Part shown: one piece after another, positions 5,190 through 5,202 of the stretch
Numbering within the stretch: the stretch's first letter is position 1
Layout: the number at the start of each line of letters is the position of its first letter
Source of the DNA: Ruminococcaceae bacterium UBA5396
GTDB taxonomy: Bacteria; Bacillota; Clostridia; Oscillospirales; Acutalibacteraceae
Length of the DNA stretch: 5,202 bases
Assembly (NCBI GenBank): GCA_002410715.1
Contig: DHOG01000029.1
Location: 1-5,202 of the forward strand
Direction of reading: 5' to 3'
Position numbers and translations under genes: made by a program
Notes under the pieces: generated by a model
The model's input: only the letters and a program-made list of their open reading frames with translations
The model's database searches: none
What the model was told of the DNA's origin: nothing

Positions 5190-5202
5190 TCGTCCTCACG
5201 CT
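5186..5202 (-). CDS. Possible end of the next upstream operon gene
   Basis: One minus-strand frame runs in from the window edge as ...REDE and stops at TGA 5186-5188, overlapping the ATG of the Cys-rich gene as ATGA. Such overlap is typical of ICE operons, but only five codons are visible, so this is tentative. Confidence 0.3.

Overview
The window is a mobile element nested inside another. The outer layer is GC-rich, tightly packed minus-strand sequence: the N-terminal two thirds or so of a type IA topoisomerase III (topB, bases 1-1524, running off the left edge) and, at the right edge, a small Cys-rich gene that originally lay directly upstream of it. This pairing, a plasmid/ICE-type TopB after a very short gene in an overlapping operon, suggests an integrative and conjugative element of a Gram-positive anaerobe, most likely a gut Clostridia member. 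The GGAGG-type ribosome sites and codon use fit, but the host assignment is inference.

Between them lies an AT-richer insertion of about 3.5 kb (bases 1466-4996). It encodes three overlapping tyrosine recombinases in a row (404, 331 and 342 aa), each with a full R-K-H-R-H-Y catalytic set and no passenger gene. This is the organisation of a Recombinase-In-Trio (RIT) element. It is bounded by 89-nt imperfect inverted repeats (1466-1554 and 4882-4970). The target-site repeat is the 6-nt core ACAAGT (plus strand) at 1466-1471 and 4991-4996. Deleting 1472-4996 restores an uninterrupted junction in which topB begins MRLVISEKPSVA behind its own AAGGAG site, and the small Cys-rich gene ends at a TAA overlapping the topB start. 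The insertion is therefore inside codon 4 of topB.

The most interesting feature is what the element does to its target. Its terminal repeat carries, reading outward, a Shine-Dalgarno site, an ATG and a 20-codon leader that runs in frame through the core into topB. The severed gene is thereby given a new start (MIDSK...SAPHKLVISEKP). The opposite end carries the same module, with the same spacing, length and frame (MNNSK...SAPHKLV), facing outward the other way. The right end also holds a second, inverted copy of the core 20 bp inside the crossover core. The predicted circle junction would then be a near-perfect palindrome with two opposed crossover sites, so the element might insert in either orientation and still reconnect the target gene.

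All genes in the window read on the minus strand in the order [upstream gene end] - Cys-rich gene - ritA - ritB - ritC - topB. No intrinsic terminator with a U-run is seen in the element, so operon transcription could pass through the rit genes into the re-started topB.
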